DNA of 48,780 nucleotides. Origin: Deltaproteobacteria bacterium. GTDB lineage: Bacteria; Myxococcota; UBA796; SXON01. The notes below the pieces were generated by a model. It was not told the DNA's origin and did not search any database. It saw only the letters and a program-made list of their open reading frames with translations. Shown piece by piece: positions 18,331-26,548 of this stretch. Each line of letters begins with the position of its first letter. The stretch's first letter is position 1. A program made the translations under genes and the position numbers. The DNA lies in assembly GCA_947483545.1 (NCBI GenBank), contig CANKNP010000002.1:1-48780 (forward strand), in the 5' to 3' direction.

Positions 18331-18842
18331 TTGCGTCTCGGGCGGGAACGGCGCGTTAGCGCCGGACCCGGCCGAATGGACGCGAACACAAGCCCGCGGA
18401 TGCGGGCGTTCTTGGCCAACACTGGCCGATAATCCCGGCCCGCGCCCTCGCGGGACGGGAGAATCGGCGACGGTGAGGAGCAGGGCTGTCCAAATCTGCG
18501 GGGAGCCCTCATCCGGCGCCGAGTACGGCGCCACCTTCTCCCGGAGGGAGAAGGGGAAGACGGGTGGGTGCGCTGCGCCGCGGAGGGGTGCCTGCGCCGC
18601 GCGGCGGACGGGTGCGTGCGCCGCGTCGCGGACGGGTGGGTGCGCTGCTCCGCGGAGGGGTGCGTGCGCCGCGCGGCGGACGGGTGGAGGGTGGGTCGCA
18701 CTCCCCGGGGAGCCCTCATCCGGCGCCGAGTACGACGCCAACTTCTCCCAGAGGGAAAAGGGGAATCCCCAAGTCGTGCGCCGCGGCGGTTTGTCGCCCG
18801 TAGCCCGTAGCCCGTAGCCCGTAGCCTCCCACCGTGGCTCGC
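18331..18842. repeat. Intergenic repeat block (two palindromic repeats, 24-bp and 7-bp tandem arrays)
   Basis: No gene is supported here. Dispersed palindromic repeat copies lie at 18501-18556 and 18708-18764, both in the same orientation. Between them are five contiguous 24-bp units at 18562-18681 (consensus GGGTGCGTGCGCCGCG plus CGGCGGAC). A 7-bp array, CCCGTAG x4, spans 18797-18824. Translation of the block gives only Ala/Pro/Arg repeats. Confidence 0.8.
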
Positions 18843-21800
18843 TCACAAATTCCGCCGATATTCACCACCCACATCGTACAACGCCCGCGAGATCTGACCC
18901 AAGCTGGCCACCCGCACGGTCTGCATGAGCTCCGCGAAAAGGTTGTCGCCGCGCAGCGCCGCCTCCCTCAGCCGCTCCAACGCCGGGCCGGATTCGGAGG
19001 CGTGCTTCTGTTGGAACACGCGCAGCGCGGTGATCTGCGCGGTCTTCTCCTCGGGCGAGGCCCGCCGCAGCTCGATCTTCGCGGGCTCCCAATCGTCGCC
19101 GAGCGTATTGGGATCCTGGAACGTATTGATCCCGACGATCGGCAAGCTGCCGTCGTGCTTCTTCTGCTCGTAATAGAGCGACTCTTCCTGGATCTTTCCG
19201 CGTTGGTATTGGGTCTCCATGGCACCCAACACCCCGCCCCGCGCGTCGATCCGCTCGAATTCCTTCAGCACCGCCTCCTCGACCAGATCGGTCAGCTCAT
19301 CCACGATGTAGCTGCCCTGCAGCGGGTTTTCGTTCCTCGCCCAGCCGAGCTCCTTGTTGATGATCATCTGGATCGCCATCGCCCGCCGAACAGACTCTTC
19401 GGTCGGCGTGGTCACCGCCTCGTCGTAGGCGTTCGTGTGCAGGCTGTTGCAATTGTCGAACAGGGCGAGGAGCGCCTGCAGAGAGGTCCGGATGTCGTTG
19501 AATTGAATCTCGCGGGCATGCAACGAGCGGCCGGAGGTTTGGATGTGGTACTTCAACTTCTGGCTGCGATCGTCCGCGCCGTACAAATCCCGCATGGCGA
19601 CGGCCCAGATGCGGCGGGCGACGCGGCCGATCACCGTGTATTCGGGGTCGAGGCCGTTGCTGAAGAAGAACGACAAGTTGGGCGCAAAATCGTCCACGCT
19701 CATGCCCCGCGCACGGTAATACTCGACGAAGGTAAACCCGTTGGAGAGGGTGAACGCGAGTTGGCTGATCGGATTCGCGCCGGCCTCGGCGATGTGGTAG
19801 CCGCTGATGGACACCGAGTAATAATTCCGGACGTCGTGCTCCACAAAATACTGCTGGATGTCGCCCATGAGTTTGAGCGAAAACTCCGTGGAGAAAATGC
19901 AGGTGTTCTGCGCCTGGTCCTCTTTCAAGATGTCGGCCTGGACGGTGCCGCGGACGGTCTGCACGGTGCGGTCGCGGATGGCGTCGGCCTCGGCTGGATT
20001 GGGGCCCCGCCCCGTTCTAACGCAGAACAGATCAAACTGCTGGTCGATCGCCGTGTTCATGTACATGGCGAGCAGGATCGGCGCGGGGCCGTTGATGGTC
20101 ATGCTCACGCTGGTCGAGGGGTCACACAGGTCAAACCCGCCGTAGAGGATCTTCATGTCGTCGAGCGTCGGGACGCTCACCCCGCTCTCGCCGATCTTGC
20201 CGTAGATGTCGGGGCGCTCGTGGGGATCTTCGCCGTAGAGCGTGACGCTGTCGAACGCGGTGGACAGCCGCTTGGCGGGCTCGCCCTTGCACAGGTAATG
20301 AAACCGCTCGTTGGTGCGGGCCGGGCCGCCCTCTCCGGCGAACATCCGCTTCGGGTCTTCGTTCTGGCGCTTCAGCGGGAAAACCCCCGCGGTGTACGGA
20401 AAACTCCCCGGTACGTTCTCGAGGAAGCCGAAGCGTACGATCTCGCCCGCGTCCTGAAAGTTGGGCACGGCCACACGCGGGATTTGGAGGTGCGACAACG
20501 ACTCGACCTTCAATGGCTGCTTCAACGTCTTGCCGCGCACCTCGTAGCTGAACTGATCCCCGAGGTAGCTCTGCCGAAGCTCTGGCCAGCAACGCACGTA
20601 GTTGGCCACCTCTGGGGAGAGGGTGATGGCGTCCCGCCGGGCCTGCAGGGCTGCGCGCACGGGCTCGTCCCCAGCGCACTCGTCGATGGCCCCCTCCAGG
20701 CGCCAACGACGCCGGGCGTTCTCCGCCTCTTGGGTGATGCGCTTGCGGTAACCGCGCACGGTGTCGGCGATCTCGCCGAGGTAGCGGGACCGATCCGGGG
20801 GTAGGATTCGCCGGCGCGGTGGGCTCGCGCGGTCGATCGAGGCCGGGATCTGAGAGATCCAGGGCGCGCCCGCATGGGTTGAGATCAGCGAGCACAAGAA
20901 GACGTACGCGGCGTTCACCCCCGCGTCGTTGAATTGGGAGGCGATGGTGCCAAACACCGGCAGGCTCTCGTCTGTGGCGCTCCAAAGCTCCTTGTTACGT
21001 CGAACCTGCTTGCGTACATCCCGCAGCGCGTCCTCCGCACCGCGCCGCTCAAACTTGTTGACGACCACCATGTTCGCAAAATCCAACATGTCGATCTTTT
21101 CAAGTTGGCTTTGCGCGCCAAACTCCGGCGTCATCACATAGACCGAGATGTCAGACACCTCGACGATCGCAGCGTCCCCCTGCCCAATCCCGCTGGTCTC
21201 GACCAGGATGAGATCGTAGCCAGCCTCTTTGCAGAGCCGGATGGCGTCTTTGGTGGCGGCCGACAGCTCGCCCTTCTCCTCGCGGGTGGCCAACGACCGC
21301 ATGAACACCAGCTCCGGGCCGGACTCCGCGAGGCCGTGGACCGCGTTCATTCGGATTCGGTCGCCGAGCAGGGCACCGCCAGAGCGCTTGCGCGTGGGGT
21401 CAATCGACAGGACCGCGATGCGGCGGGGGTTGGGCTCCCCCGGGCGGGCAAAATCCATGCGGAACCGACGCACAAGCTCGTCAACGAAGCTGGATTTGCC
21501 CGCGCCACCAGTGCCGGTGAACCCGACGACCGTCGAGGTCTTCGACGGCACTGCGTCCAGCACCGCGCGGAGCTCGGCGGGCAACGTGTGCGGATGCGAT
21601 TCGGCCGCGGTGATCGCGCGGGCCAGATGGGACGGATCCCCCGCGCGCAGCTTCGCCAGATCGATGGCGACGCGCTCCATCGGGTCAAAATCCGCGCGTC
21701 GCAACATGTCATTGATGATGCCCTGCAGCCCGAGCCGACGACCATCCTCGGGCGAATACACCCGCTCGATGCCATCGGCCTGGAGCGCTCGGATCTCGTC

Positions 21801-22118
21801 TGGGACGATGACGCCGCCACCCCCGCCGAACACCTTGACGTGCTGGGCACCGGCGCGATCGAGCAGCTCCCGCATGTAGCGGAAGTACTCCATGTGGCCG
21901 CCCTGGTAGCTGGAGATCGCGATGGCCTGCGCATCCTCCTCGATCGCGGCCTCCACAACTTCGGAGACCGAGCGGTTGTGCCCCAGGTGGATGACCTCGG
22001 CGCCGCTCGATTGCAAGATGCGGCGCATGATGTTGATGCTGGCGTCATGCCCATCGAACAGGGCGGCGGCGGTGACGATGCGCACCTTGTGGGTGGGGGT
22101 GTAGCGGTCGGTTTCCAT
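18843..22118 (-). CDS. icmF: Fused isobutyryl-CoA mutase IcmF
   Basis: A 1091-residue adenosylcobalamin-dependent mutase with its G-protein chaperone in one chain. Residues 12-150 are the B12-binding domain with the base-off motif around FDGHDASIN (His24 as cobalt ligand). The MeaB-like GTPase follows, with P-loop GTGGAGKSS (about 201-209), [20 protein letters not shown] and a VVNKFERRG (NKxD-like) motif. The substrate-binding TIM barrel follows ([40 protein letters not shown]), ending with a C-terminal segment that includes [20 protein letters not shown]. Length and domain order match IcmF, which interconverts isobutyryl-CoA and butyryl-CoA. Related fused mutases prefer pivalyl- or isovaleryl-CoA, so substrate choice is inferred. 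Confidence 0.95.
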   Translation of the reverse strand: METDRYTPTHKVRIVTAAALFDGHDASINIMRRILQSSGAEVIHLGHNRSVSEVVEAAIEEDAQAIAISSYQGGHMEYFRYMRELLDRAGAQHVKVFGGGGGVIVPDEIRALQADGIERVYSPEDGRRLGLQGIINDMLRRADFDPMERVAIDLAKLRAGDPSHLARAITAAESHPHTLPAELRAVLDAVPSKTSTVVGFTGTGGAGKSSFVDELVRRFRMDFARPGEPNPRRIAVLSIDPTRKRSGGALLGDRIRMNAVHGLAESGPELVFMRSLATREEKGELSAATKDAIRLCKEAGYDLILVETSGIGQGDAAIVEVSDISVYVMTPEFGAQSQLEKIDMLDFANMVVVNKFERRGAEDALRDVRKQVRRNKELWSATDESLPVFGTIASQFNDAGVNAAYVFLCSLISTHAGAPWISQIPASIDRASPPRRRILPPDRSRYLGEIADTVRGYRKRITQEAENARRRWRLEGAIDECAGDEPVRAALQARRDAITLSPEVANYVRCWPELRQSYLGDQFSYEVRGKTLKQPLKVESLSHLQIPRVAVPNFQDAGEIVRFGFLENVPGSFPYTAGVFPLKRQNEDPKRMFAGEGGPARTNERFHYLCKGEPAKRLSTAFDSVTLYGEDPHERPDIYGKIGESGVSVPTLDDMKILYGGFDLCDPSTSVSMTINGPAPILLAMYMNTAIDQQFDLFCVRTGRGPNPAEADAIRDRTVQTVRGTVQADILKEDQAQNTCIFSTEFSLKLMGDIQQYFVEHDVRNYYSVSISGYHIAEAGANPISQLAFTLSNGFTFVEYYRARGMSVDDFAPNLSFFFSNGLDPEYTVIGRVARRIWAVAMRDLYGADDRSQKLKYHIQTSGRSLHAREIQFNDIRTSLQALLALFDNCNSLHTNAYDEAVTTPTEESVRRAMAIQMIINKELGWARNENPLQGSYIVDELTDLVEEAVLKEFERIDARGGVLGAMETQYQRGKIQEESLYYEQKKHDGSLPIVGINTFQDPNTLGDDWEPAKIELRRASPEEKTAQITALRVFQQKHASESGPALERLREAALRGDNLFAELMQTVRVASLGQISRALYDVGGEYRRNL

Positions 22119-22204
22119 GGGGGCGGGGGTAACCGGCCCGGTGCGCTGCGGCGTTCCACGGCCGGGGGTGACCGACTCCAGCGAGCGGTGAGCCGCCCAA
22201 CTGA

Positions 22205-22366
22205 ACGAACGGGAGGCCCTCCCGATCCGTCACGAAATGAACGAACGGGAGGCCCTCCCGATCGTCGCGATCCATCGAACGGGAGGGCCTCCCGATCGTT
22301 GCGATCCATCGAACGGGAGGGCCTCCCGATCGTTGCGATCCATCGAAAGGGAGGGCCTCCCTTTCA
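22205..22366. repeat. Five-unit tandem hairpin array
   Basis: Five units of 34-36 bp each contain a near-perfect GGGAGGGCCTCCC palindrome (22211-22223, 22247-22259, 22281-22293, 22315-22327, 22349-22361). Units are joined by GATCGTTGCGATCCATCGAAC-like linkers that are nearly identical in the last three. The last palindrome is extended with AAA/TTT arms. The array lies between the 3' end of the CDF transporter gene and the 5' end of icmF, both on the minus strand. It could form stacked stem-loops in the transporter 3' UTR and the icmF leader. Confidence 0.85.
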
Positions 22367-23320
22367 ACTGTGCGGTTCCGCCTCCAAGAACCCCGGCGGC
22401 TCGACCTGAAGGGTGATGTGCGTGATGCCGGTGCGTTCGCCGACGATCCGGTGAAGTCGTGCGAGGAAGCTGGGATCCACGCTTTCGCTGACGACGTGGC
22501 CCGAGAGCGCGATGTCGCCCCAGGCGATCATCCAGACGTGCAGGTCGTGCACGGCGCTGACCCCTGGCTCGGTCAGGAGCGCTGAGCGCAGCCCATCGAC
22601 GTCGATGTGGGCGGGCGCGCTCTCCATCAGCACGGCGGTGCCCTCCTTGAGGAGACCCCAAGCGCTCCGAAGGACGAGCACAGAGACCAGCACCGAGACG
22701 ATGGGATCGGCCCAGGTCCAGCCGAATTGCCAGATGACCGCCCCAGCGAGCATCGCCCCGATGGAGCCGAGCGCATCCGACATGAGGTGCAGCCAGGCGC
22801 CGCGGGCGTTGATGTCGCCGTGGCCGGGCGTGCCCATGGTCGCGAGACCGGCGAGGTTGACGAGCAGACCGCCGGCCGCGATGGCGAGCATCGTCGGGCC
22901 GTCGATGGCGTGGGATTCGGAGAGGCGCCCGAACGCCTCCACCACAATGCCCCCGCCTACCGCGAAGAGCGCGGCTCCGTTCGCCGTGGCCGCGAGGACC
23001 TCAGCCCGCCGCCAGCCGTAGGTCTGCTGGGCGGTGGCCGGTCGGAGCGCGATCCGGGCGGCGACGAGGCCCATCGCGAGCGCGGTCACGTCCGTCGCCA
23101 TGTGGCCGGCATCCGCGATCAGCGCGAGCGAGCCCGTCCACCAACCGCCGATCAGCTCGACGAGCAGGTAGCTGAACTGCATCGCGAGCACGATGCCCAG
23201 GCGGTTCGGGGAGATCCGCGCGTGGTCGTGGGCGTGGGAGTGGTCGTGGGAATGGGCTTCGGCAGGGCTCGGCGGGGCGTGGCCGTGACCATGGTCGTGG
23301 TCGTGGTCGTGGTCGGACAT
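22364..23320 (-). CDS. Cation diffusion facilitator (CzcD/ZitB-type metal efflux)
   Basis: A 318-residue inner-membrane antiporter exporting Zn or a similar divalent metal. The N-terminus is a His/Asp-rich metal-binding tail (MSDHDHDHDHGHGH and a second AHSHDHSHAHDHA cluster). There follow six predicted membrane helices with the site motifs SLALIADAGHMATD (HxxxD in TM2) and LHLMSDALGSIGAML (HxxxD in TM5). The cytoplasmic C-terminal domain carries HDLHVWMIAWGDIALSGHVV. All hallmark residues of a functional CDF are present. The exact metal cannot be read from sequence. The stop codon sits at the edge of the hairpin array. Confidence 0.93.
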   Translation of the reverse strand: MSDHDHDHDHGHGHAPPSPAEAHSHDHSHAHDHARISPNRLGIVLAMQFSYLLVELIGGWWTGSLALIADAGHMATDVTALAMGLVAARIALRPATAQQTYGWRRAEVLAATANGAALFAVGGGIVVEAFGRLSESHAIDGPTMLAIAAGGLLVNLAGLATMGTPGHGDINARGAWLHLMSDALGSIGAMLAGAVIWQFGWTWADPIVSVLVSVLVLRSAWGLLKEGTAVLMESAPAHIDVDGLRSALLTEPGVSAVHDLHVWMIAWGDIALSGHVVSESVDPSFLARLHRIVGERTGITHITLQVEPPGFLEAEPHS

Positions 23321-23368
23321 GGCGTTCGCTTATCGCCGGGACACGCCGGTCCTGATTACTTCCTGCGA

Positions 23369-23944
23369 ATGCCCTACCGCGCCGCCCCCTCCGCCCTGCT
23401 CTTCGCCCTGTCCCTGTGGACGCCTGCCGCGTGGGCCGGGGACCCGCCCAGCGCAATTCCGGCGCCCCTCCCCGAAATTGCAGAGCCGACGCTCCCGGAG
23501 GGCGCGCAAAAGCTCGTCGACATGTTCTTCGGGGCCTATGTTCAGGGAGGGGTGGACGCCGCGCTGTCCGCGTTGAAGCCCCACATCACGTTCAGTACGG
23601 ACGCCCTGCGCCAACCGCTGATCAACGTCGAGCAGAACCCGACCGGCGGACGGCCCCTGGCTTACGAGGTGGTCCGCGTCATTGCGGTGAGCGACCGGTT
23701 TTATGAGGCCCGCTTGATCGCCTACCACCGGACCGCTGCGATGGTCTGGCGGGTGCGGTTCATGCAGTCCCCATCGGCCGAGTGGGTGGTCTACACGCTG
23801 GAGGCCCAGGATCGCTACCTCGTCGATTTTCTCATGCTCTCAGAGCTCGAGTACGACTCGATGATCGCGACGCTGGGCGTGAAGGCGAACTCGGACCAGG
23901 AGCTCGCGAATGACGCGGCGGAGGTCACGAAGGGCAAGCGGTGA
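23369..23944 (+). CDS. Exported protein of unknown function
   Basis: A 191-residue protein with a clear signal peptide (PSALLFALSLWTPAAWA, cleavage near AWAGD). The mature part is mixed alpha/beta with no cysteine and includes LVDMFFGAYVQGGVDAALSA and VWRVRFMQSPSAEWVVYTLE; the organisation faintly resembles an NTF2/SnoaL-like cone fold. ATTACT about 10 bases upstream of the ATG is a possible -10, implying a very short leader. It is transcribed divergently from the CDF gene, with 48 bp between starts. Confidence 0.75.
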   Translation: MPYRAAPSALLFALSLWTPAAWAGDPPSAIPAPLPEIAEPTLPEGAQKLVDMFFGAYVQGGVDAALSALKPHITFSTDALRQPLINVEQNPTGGRPLAYEVVRVIAVSDRFYEARLIAYHRTAAMVWRVRFMQSPSAEWVVYTLEAQDRYLVDFLMLSELEYDSMIATLGVKANSDQELANDAAEVTKGKR

Positions 23945-23996
23945 CTGGCTCCCCGGCGGGATCGTGCTCCCCGGGCCGCCGGTACGCGCTGCGAGC

Positions 23997-24135
23997 TCAG
24001 TCCTTCCGCACCAATTGCGTCTCGATCTCGATCTCCACGTCCTCGCCGACGAGCACGCCGCCAAGCTCGAGGGCCGCGTTCCAGGTCAGGCCGAAGTCGG
24101 CGCGGTGGATGCGGGCGCGCGCCTGATTCTCGCTC
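23997..24135 (-). pseudogene. 3' remnant of a YceI-family gene
   Basis: On the minus strand the last 45 or so residues read RADFGLTWNAALELGGVLVG and EDVEIEIETQLVRKD to a stop. This is the canonical end of the YceI lipocalin-like fold (RxDFGL.WN..LE.GG.LVG..V.I..E). Upstream of about 24135 the homology stops and the DNA instead encodes a pirin fragment on the other strand. A full-length YceI gene exists at 34990-35703, but its C-terminus differs, so this is not a simple duplicate. Confidence 0.7.
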
Positions 24136-24141
24136 CCCGCG

Positions 24142-24603
24142 GTCGTCGAGGACGGCACGCCGGAGGGGCTATACGTGGCCCCCGCGCAGGTCCCGCAGAT
24201 CGGGAATGTGCGCTTGCTGCTTGGCACGTTCGCCGGCCAGACGAACCCCATCCCCGCGCCCTCGCCCGTCGTGCTGCTCGACGTGGTGCTCGCTGCGGGC
24301 GAACGGTGGTCCTACCTCCCTCCGGAGGGTTTCGACGCGGGCTGGCTGTTCCCCTACCGGGGGAGCATCGAGGTCGCCAGCGAGTGGGCGCAGGGCGAGG
24401 TGGCCATCCTCGCGGAGGGGGACGGGTCCATCGAGATCACCGCGGAGACCGATGCTCGGGTGCTCGTCGGGGTGGCCGTGCCGCATCCGCATCCCCTGGT
24501 GTTGGGCACCTACTCGGTGCATACCAACGCCGGATCTCTCGCGAGCGGGGAGCAGCGGATTCGGGAGATCGGGGAGAGGTTGAGGGTGGAGGGGCGGCGG
24601 TGA
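24142..24603 (+). pseudogene. C-terminal half of a pirin-like protein
   Basis: The frame reads GNVRLLLGTFAGQTNPIPAP, VVLLDVVLAAGERW, YLPPEGFDAGWLFPYRGSIE and a final LGTYSVHTNAGSLASGEQ. This matches the C-terminal cupin of pirin (the GPFVMNT-like ending is recognisable). The N-terminal iron-binding cupin with its HxH motifs is absent. A GTG at 24175 could start a 142-residue product, so expression as a stand-alone cupin cannot be excluded, but the abrupt junction with the YceI remnant favours a truncated gene. Confidence 0.65.
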
Positions 24604-24676
24604 GGGGGGGCCCCCGGCGGGGACTGACACTTGGGCCGCGTCGCACGCTCGGGCTGGTCGCCGCCCCGAGGGGGCG

Positions 24677-24682
24677 TATACT
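24677..24682 (+). promoter_or_regulatory. -10-like TATACT placed for a leaderless transcript
   Basis: TATACT lies six bases before the ATG at 24689, so initiation about seven bases downstream would fall on the start codon. No convincing -35 is visible at the usual spacing (CTGGTC at 24654-24659). Confidence 0.35.
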
Positions 24683-24688
24683 GTCCGC

Positions 24689-25006
24689 ATGCCCAGTCTT
24701 GATCAGGCTTCGCCCGCCCCGTCGCCACTCGTCGTCAGCGTCGGCCGTCAGGGCGATGGCTATGCGTTCCAGCTGGAGCCCCGCTCTCGCGCCCGCGTCC
24801 GCGAACGGACCCCTCAGCTCGCACCCGCGGGTCAGGTGTTCATTTCCTTCGATACGAAGGCCGATTTCGAGTCGGCCCACGGAGCGATGTGGAAGCAGGT
24901 CGTGCTCATGTTGACCGGCATGCGCGAGCAAGATCTCCACGAGCTCGGCGGGGCACGATTCGTGGACCCGGTCGCGGGCACCGAGCTCGCCCAGGTCTCT
25001 TTTTAG
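24689..25006 (+). CDS. Small conserved-looking cytoplasmic protein, unknown
   Basis: A 105-residue protein without signal or membrane segment. A beta-rich N-terminus (SPLVVSVGRQGDGYAFQLEP) is followed by a helical QVFISFDTKADFESAHGAMW region and LTGMREQDLHELGG. The family is not recognised. Coding is supported by normal codon-position GC bias, a good ATG and a TATACT box just upstream. Confidence 0.6.
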   Translation: MPSLDQASPAPSPLVVSVGRQGDGYAFQLEPRSRARVRERTPQLAPAGQVFISFDTKADFESAHGAMWKQVVLMLTGMREQDLHELGGARFVDPVAGTELAQVSF

Positions 25007-25014
25007 CTTCGCCA

Positions 25015-25167
25015 ATGTCGCGTGGGATGTTGTACTGGCCGCCTTCCGGCGTCCACGACGGCCTCCTGCTTCGGCTGACCTATCGGACCGATGGTGTGCG
25101 GTGCGGCCGCGTCGATCTCTCGGCTTTCAGGAACGACTGGTCGCCCTGGCCAATCGTGGAGCATTGA
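25015..25167 (+). CDS. Possible 50-residue small protein
   Basis: A short frame beginning MSRGMLYWPPSGVHDGLLLR starts eight bases after the preceding stop. It has plausible composition but no recognisable motif and no clear ribosome binding site, so it may be chance. Confidence 0.25.
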   Translation: MSRGMLYWPPSGVHDGLLLRLTYRTDGVRCGRVDLSAFRNDWSPWPIVEH

Positions 25168-25203
25168 CGCCGAAAGCGTGGACGCCGGCACGCCTGATCC
25201 CGC

Positions 25204-25788
25204 TCACCGCGGCTTACTGCCGCGCGCGCGACGCGAACGGATCCAACGTGTCGCACCCAGCCCGAGCACGCCGAGGAGGACCATCGGCGCGAACCAAGCC
25301 GGAACGGGCAGGATGTGCCGCTGCTCGGTCCGCTCGATCGGTGGGCGGAACACCGTGGCCATTCCGTCCGGCGGGACGCCCGGCGGGACGGTGAGGGCCC
25401 ACGTGGGATCGTCATGGTAGATCTCGCCGGCGTGAGCCGCACACGTCGCCCGCCAGACCGTCCGCAACGCGCCTTCCTCCGGGACACCCACCAACCCCGC
25501 CGGAAGCGGGAGCGCACGTTGGAACGCTGGAAATGGCCGATCGGTGATGTGCAGGAAGAGCGTGTAGCAGCCATCCTGGTACAGGTACGGACTGCCCGCG
25601 TGGCCACCCCCTTCGCCGTGGGCCACCTGCAGGGCAAGGATGGCGCCGGCGCGGGTGTCTCCCTGCACGACGCGCGCGACGGCGAACCGGACGCTGGATC
25701 GGGAGACATCGTCCGGGTCCTGGGTACGCGCATCCACGCACCCAACGATGATCATCGAAGCGTCGCAGAAGTTGCCCGAACGGCCCAC
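25204..25788 (-). CDS. Surface-type protein with C-terminal membrane anchor, N-terminus uncertain
   Basis: 194 residues from a GTG at 25788. The body (ARVVQGDTRAGAILALQVAH ... YLYQDGCYTLFLHIT) is beta-rich. The C-terminus has one membrane helix (WFAPMVLLGVLGLGATRW) followed by an Arg-rich tail (IRSRRARG), the plan of a sorted or anchored exterior protein. No signal peptide precedes it, although the Cys pair near the start (FCDASMIIVGCVDA) is typical of the beginning of such a mature domain. The real start may therefore be further upstream or lost. It lies downstream of the ABC ATPase gene on the same strand. Confidence 0.5.
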   Translation of the reverse strand: MGRSGNFCDASMIIVGCVDARTQDPDDVSRSSVRFAVARVVQGDTRAGAILALQVAHGEGGGHAGSPYLYQDGCYTLFLHITDRPFPAFQRALPLPAGLVGVPEEGALRTVWRATCAAHAGEIYHDDPTWALTVPPGVPPDGMATVFRPPIERTEQRHILPVPAWFAPMVLLGVLGLGATRWIRSRRARGSKPR

Positions 25789-25878
25789 GCTGCCTTCTAT
25801 CCGCGCCCGCCCGCCCGATGTGCAGCGGCGGCACGACGGCGGCTTCGGCGGCCTGGACCCGCTCAGCGCGCCGCCCCC

Positions 25879-26547
25879 TCACTCCCCCACCACCCGCCCC
25901 CCATCCAACCGAAGCTGCACCTCCGCCCGCGCCGCCACCAACGAATCGTGCGTCGCCACCACCAACGCGGCGCCCGACGCTCTGGCCTCCCCGAACAGCA
26001 GGTCCAGCACCTGCGCGCCGGTCTTGGTGTCCAGCGCGGCCGTCGGCTCGTCGGCGAACACCACCGCCGGCCGGTTGACCAGCGCGCGCGCGATCGCCAC
26101 CCGTTGACGCTCGCCGCCCGACAACGTGCGCACGTCCTGGTTCTCGCGCCCCGCGAGCCCCACCCGCGCGAGCAATTCACGCCCCCGTGACCGCGCCTCG
26201 GCGTCCGGCATTCCCGCGTACTGAGCAGGCAGCATCACGTTCTCCAACGGCGAGAGCGCGCCCACCATCGGGTACGTCTGGTGAACGAAGCCAAGATGCT
26301 TGAGCCGGAACATGCTGCGCGCATCGTCCCCCTCGCCCGAGATGCAACGTTCCCCGTGGAACACTCCGCCCGCGCTCGGCGGGTCGAGCAGCGCGGCGAC
26401 GTGCAGCATCGTCGATTTTCCGGACCCGGAGGGGCCCATCACGGCGGTGGCGGACCCCGGTGCGAAGGTCACGCTCACGTCGCGGAGGGCGTGAACCTCG
26501 ACGGCGTCGAGCAGCCAGGTGCGGGAGATGCCGCGGAGGGCGTACAC
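25879..26547 (-). CDS. ABC transporter ATP-binding protein (LolD/MacB-like)
   Basis: A 222-residue stand-alone nucleotide-binding subunit. Walker A is GPSGSGKS (38-45), the Q-loop is in HLGFVHQTYPMVGALSPLEN, the signature is LSGGERQR (about 141-148), Walker B is AVVFADEPTAALD, and the switch His is in VVATHDSL. Sequence style and length match the LolD/MacB/FtsE group serving lipoprotein release or mechanotransmission permeases. No permease gene is in the window. It begins one base after the stop of the ketosynthase-like gene, so the two are likely co-transcribed. Confidence 0.9.
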   Translation of the reverse strand: MYALRGISRTWLLDAVEVHALRDVSVTFAPGSATAVMGPSGSGKSTMLHVAALLDPPSAGGVFHGERCISGEGDDARSMFRLKHLGFVHQTYPMVGALSPLENVMLPAQYAGMPDAEARSRGRELLARVGLAGRENQDVRTLSGGERQRVAIARALVNRPAVVFADEPTAALDTKTGAQVLDLLFGEARASGAALVVATHDSLVAARAEVQLRLDGGRVVGE

Positions 26548-26548
26548 C

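Noticed and set aside
22205..22366. Considered as a CRISPR array
   Set aside because: Units are almost identical throughout, without unique spacers, and the core is a palindrome shorter than a typical repeat; no cas genes are present.
24889..25167. A 92-codon plus-strand frame beginning inside the preceding small gene
   Set aside because: Its first part is out of frame with the better-supported gene at 24689-25006; only the last 50 codons could be a separate product.
25412..25882. A 156-codon minus-strand frame overlapping the surface-type gene
   Set aside because: It is in another frame, has shadow-like Arg/Ala composition, and the gene at 25204-25788 has a credible membrane anchor.
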